A stretch of DNA of 64,000 nucleotides from Paulownia fortunei (taxonomy: Eukaryota > Streptophyta > Magnoliopsida > Lamiales > Paulowniaceae), in the NCBI GenBank assembly GCA_019321725.1, contig CM033123.1, positions 14,806,925-14,870,924 on the forward strand, read 5' to 3'. The notes under the pieces were generated by a model that made no database searches, had not been told where the DNA came from, and worked only from the letters and a program-made list of their open reading frames with translations. Positions 61,301 to 64,000 of the stretch are shown here, in pieces (the stretch's first letter is position 1; each line of letters begins with the position of its first letter). The position numbers and the translations under genes were made by a program.

Positions 61301-61345
61301 GACACTTTTAATATGCCACCGGATGAATTATCTGGGCCAAGATAA
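58345..61345 (+). CDS. SERK-type cytoplasmic kinase with callose-synthase-like N-terminus (gene B)
   Basis: Six exons with the same phases as gene A: 58345-58481, 58572-58642, 59190-59309, 59412-59735, 60392-60786, 61034-61345; 1359 nt, 452 residues. Exon 1 reads [19 protein letters not shown] then HSRTPTI; exon 2 is [12 protein letters not shown]; exon 3 holds [16 protein letters not shown]. The kinase domain keeps GNGYSKV as a partial glycine loop, VAVK158, an E in helix C, HRDVKAAN (255-257) and DLG in place of DFG. The P+1 segment is changed: SERKs have [10 protein letters not shown], here KIRHIAPEY. The tail ends PPDELSGPR. There is no signal peptide or LRR. Catalysis is possible but substrate choice is probably altered. 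A TTTGGTT-ended insertion of about 0.4 kb may lie in intron 4. Confidence 0.85.
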
Positions 61346-62617
61346 GATGATAATCTTGAAATGATTCAATTATAGGCACATATTTGATACTCTCATGGAG
61401 GACCTCTATATTTGATTCATATATAGTTTTCATCCTTGCAAATGATTATATTTTCCTTTTTATTATGGTTTTTCAACTTTTGCTTATGTTCCAGTTTCTT
61501 TTCTTTTTCCTTCTAATTTTCTCTTTCTTTCTTAATGGTTTAAACTCTCTATTGTTAGCAGACTTTTCAGAGCTAAATCCTAGTAACTGGTATGCTCGGT
61601 GGGGTTCCGACAATTTTAAGGTGACATTTTAACCCGACCTAATAAGTGTTGGTTGGTAAAAGCATATTGAAATTACCTAAGTATTAAGTATCCTATAGAC
61701 TTAGGGACTCGGGTTGATTGGGTTTGGTTCATTTAGCGGTGGTCGGATTTACGGATGAATATGAATAAATTTGAACTACATTAGCTAGTAGTTCAACTTA
61801 TTCATAGTTACAATTCAAATACAACTAAAAGTAGAAAACGAAAGGATCTTTTTTTTTTTTTTTCTTATTTTTTTTTTGATAATTTAGGTTTCCTGTGGCA
61901 TTGCATGCACTAGGAGAGGTCGACCTTCCTTCCTGGTTTGGCCTTCGACTAAATTTGGTAGACGGACTTCTGAATATTCGAGTCGTACTTTCGCATAAGT
62001 TATTCTCTCTTTTTGGACCCATCTTAACTGCGTATGGAACCTCCAGAGGGGCAAAAACAGACACGCTAAGATCCTGCCTCCAAATGAATTCGAATCGACT
62101 TAAAGTGGCAAAATGATCTTATTTTTAATTGCATGACAAATCAATAATAAGGAAACTGTAAGAGAGAGAGCAAGAATTAAATTCTAGGTATAAGAAATGT
62201 TTATTTGGATTAAAAAGTTTTGAGTGTTTATGAACATATATATAAGAAATTAATGAGATGCACTATATATACTTTTGCATATATGAATATATATATATAT
62301 ATGTATGTAGCAATTGGGTTTCTAATAAAACTGATTTTCAATTATTGAATTTGTAAAAATCTCAATTTTGATCTATTAACGTTCCCCTTAAACCAGTCAG
62401 GCCGTATTTGTCCCTAGCCTTTCTGAAATTCATGAATTCTGGTCTCCACTATTAACTCCCCTTCATAGTTTCCAACAGTAAAGTCATTTGCAAGAGGTTT
62501 TTATCAATTTTTAACAACATGTTAATCTTGGAAAGTATAGACGCTCGCCCGAGCAGAGAAAAACAGGGGACAAGATTTTTGAAGGAGAAAAAAAAAATAA
62601 AAAAAAATAAAGAAGTA
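61346..62617. other. Downstream of kinase gene B; one GC-richer unexplained segment
   Basis: A T-run at 61850-61875 is followed by a GC-richer 200-bp segment (61895-62110), open on both strands: the plus frame contains GEVDLPSWFGLRLNLVDG and the minus frame RPNQEGRSTSPSACNATG. No family was recognised. TA microsatellites lie near 62285-62302. Confidence 0.4.
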
Positions 62618-62625
62618 CTCTGTTC

Positions 62626-63069
62626 CAATATTTTCATAATCGGACCGGTGACCAAATCGATTTTGTTAAAATTAACGGTTCAACCGACGATCGGACCGAT
62701 TTAATGAAAATTAATTATATTTTATTATTTTATTATATAAAATAATAATATAATAAATTAATTGTTATGTAATACACTTTAAATGTAAAAATAAATAAAT
62801 AGTTATATAAAAACACATATAACAAAACACAAAATTCAAATAATCACATGAATATAACAAAATATCAAATTTAAACCTTTATAAAAATCAAAATAAAAAA
62901 ATTAAAAAAAAAATATTAAAATCGATCAAACCAGTTTTGACCGGTTCTGGGCGGTTTGACCGTTGTTGATCGGTCAACCCAATTTTTGGGCCTAACCAAA
63001 CTGGACCAACCTCCGGTTCCTGATTGAACTGATTGAATCGGTCGATTCGATCCGATTTTAACAACATTG
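62626..63069 (+). mobile_element. hAT-type MITE, ACCGG family, copy D
   Basis: Ends CAATATTTTCATAATCGG and GATTTTAACAACATTG, with a perfect 8-bp duplication CTCTGTTC (62618-62625 and 63070-63077). The interior is very similar to copy A (TAATGAAAATTAATTATATT, ATAACAAAACACAAAATTCA). Confidence 0.9.
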
Positions 63070-63077
63070 CTCTGTTC

Positions 63078-64000
63078 AAACTCTTCTAACAATTATGGCT
63101 TCCTTCAATAATAGTGTGCCAGTAAATAAGATGTAATATGGTTGTGAAATAAAGCTTCCTTTTAAGACTTCTTGGACAAATAATATAAAGGTTTTGGACA
63201 TGACTAAAATATGGGGTAATTTTCTTGTACTTTATCAAATTTTTGTTTTAAAACATGGCACTAATTAAAGAAGTTATTGTCTTGATCACCACAATAAATG
63301 TAGTGTTTTATGCTCATTGAAATTACATGCTGAGCCTAACTTCATCTTTAATTTGACCTCCATTACACAAAGAATCTTAGATTGCTGCCACATATTCTCT
63401 TGTTCTCACATAGTTGAAGCCACAATATGATCCTGTAATTTGTGCAATCACACAGTTTAAAATTCATCTGAAGTTCAACCCACTAATTTTTGCAGCAAAA
63501 GTTTGAAGCAATTTAAGATTTCTTTTCTAAAAGTGCTAAAAAGCATGTAATTAAAATACTTTGGTAAAGAAAGAAGTTCAGAAATAAAAAGTGTCAATCA
63601 AACACGTTAACATCAATCTTATGGTTGCGAATCAATTGAGAAAAGGGTTGTCACCAAAGACATTTAATGAATATGTGGAAAGAATGAGTATTAGTGATAA
63701 TCATTATCAACATTATGATGATGTTCTATGTTCTTTATATATTTGACACTCTGATCTCATTTATTTATTATTTATGATAAATTAATGTATCATGTTTCAT
63801 TATGTTAATGTATATATAAGAATGAATTATGATGATACTAACAGAATTTGTCTATGATAAGACATTATTGTTGTACTATTATGACATCTCTTATTATATG
63901 TCATATTGAGTATAGAACTAATATTGTAATACATGGAAGGGGTTATGTAAATCTAAGGAAGTACAACCACTATGATTCATATTAGATTTTTCTTAATGAT
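63078..64000. other. Intergenic; nothing recognised
   Basis: AT-rich sequence with short simple repeats (ATGATGAT near 63715). No open frame with a domain, no repeat shared with the rest of the window, and no RNA gene seen. Confidence 0.5.

Overview
This window is nuclear DNA from a flowering plant, most likely a eudicot. It is very AT-rich, its genes have spliced exons with GT/AG borders, and it carries a class IV chitinase, SERK-type receptor-kinase sequences, an AHL/PPC-type gene, Ty1/copia and Ty3/gypsy remnants, and many small inverted-repeat transposons. The species cannot be told from the sequence. No bacterial-type features, CRISPR arrays or convincing tRNA/rRNA genes were seen.

Left third (1-25.4 kb): a minus-strand gene for a small PPC/DUF296 (AHL-like) protein is rebuilt from four exons between 18408 and 10889, with all phases agreeing. 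Its first intron holds a decayed gypsy element. Further left lies a second, broken copy of the locus. It has a duplicated upstream region (about 9.86-10.3 kb), an interrupted Mutator-like element (5175-9845), and three copies of AHL exon 1 (near 4.9, 2.8 and 0.8 kb) carried on about 2.05-kb tandem units. The functional locus keeps what looks like the empty insertion site of that element, a single 9-bp AAAATCTAG at 18603. To the right (22.6-25.3 kb) is a weakly supported, unrecognised four-exon minus-strand gene with a hAT-type MITE in an intron.

Middle (25-38 kb): mostly AT-rich repeats and small foldback elements, around one clear gene, a secreted class IV chitinase on the minus strand (29226-30752) with a TATA box and W-box-like sites upstream.

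Right part (38-64 kb): a tandem family of three unusual kinase genes on the plus strand. The two complete copies (49480-53201 and 58345-61345) have six exons each with matching intron phases. Both encode a SERK-type proline-rich hinge, juxtamembrane region, kinase domain and C-terminal ELSGPR tail. They have no signal peptide, no leucine-rich repeats and only a shortened transmembrane stretch. Their first exon instead encodes about 40 residues that resemble the N-terminus of callose synthases. One copy has pseudokinase motifs (HRN, DFE, no glycine loop). The other keeps HRD but has a changed P+1 loop. A third copy at 45.3 kb is reduced to its first two exons and is cut just upstream of its start codon by a 6.7-kb decayed Ty1/copia element. 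This chimeric kinase family is the most unusual content of the window.
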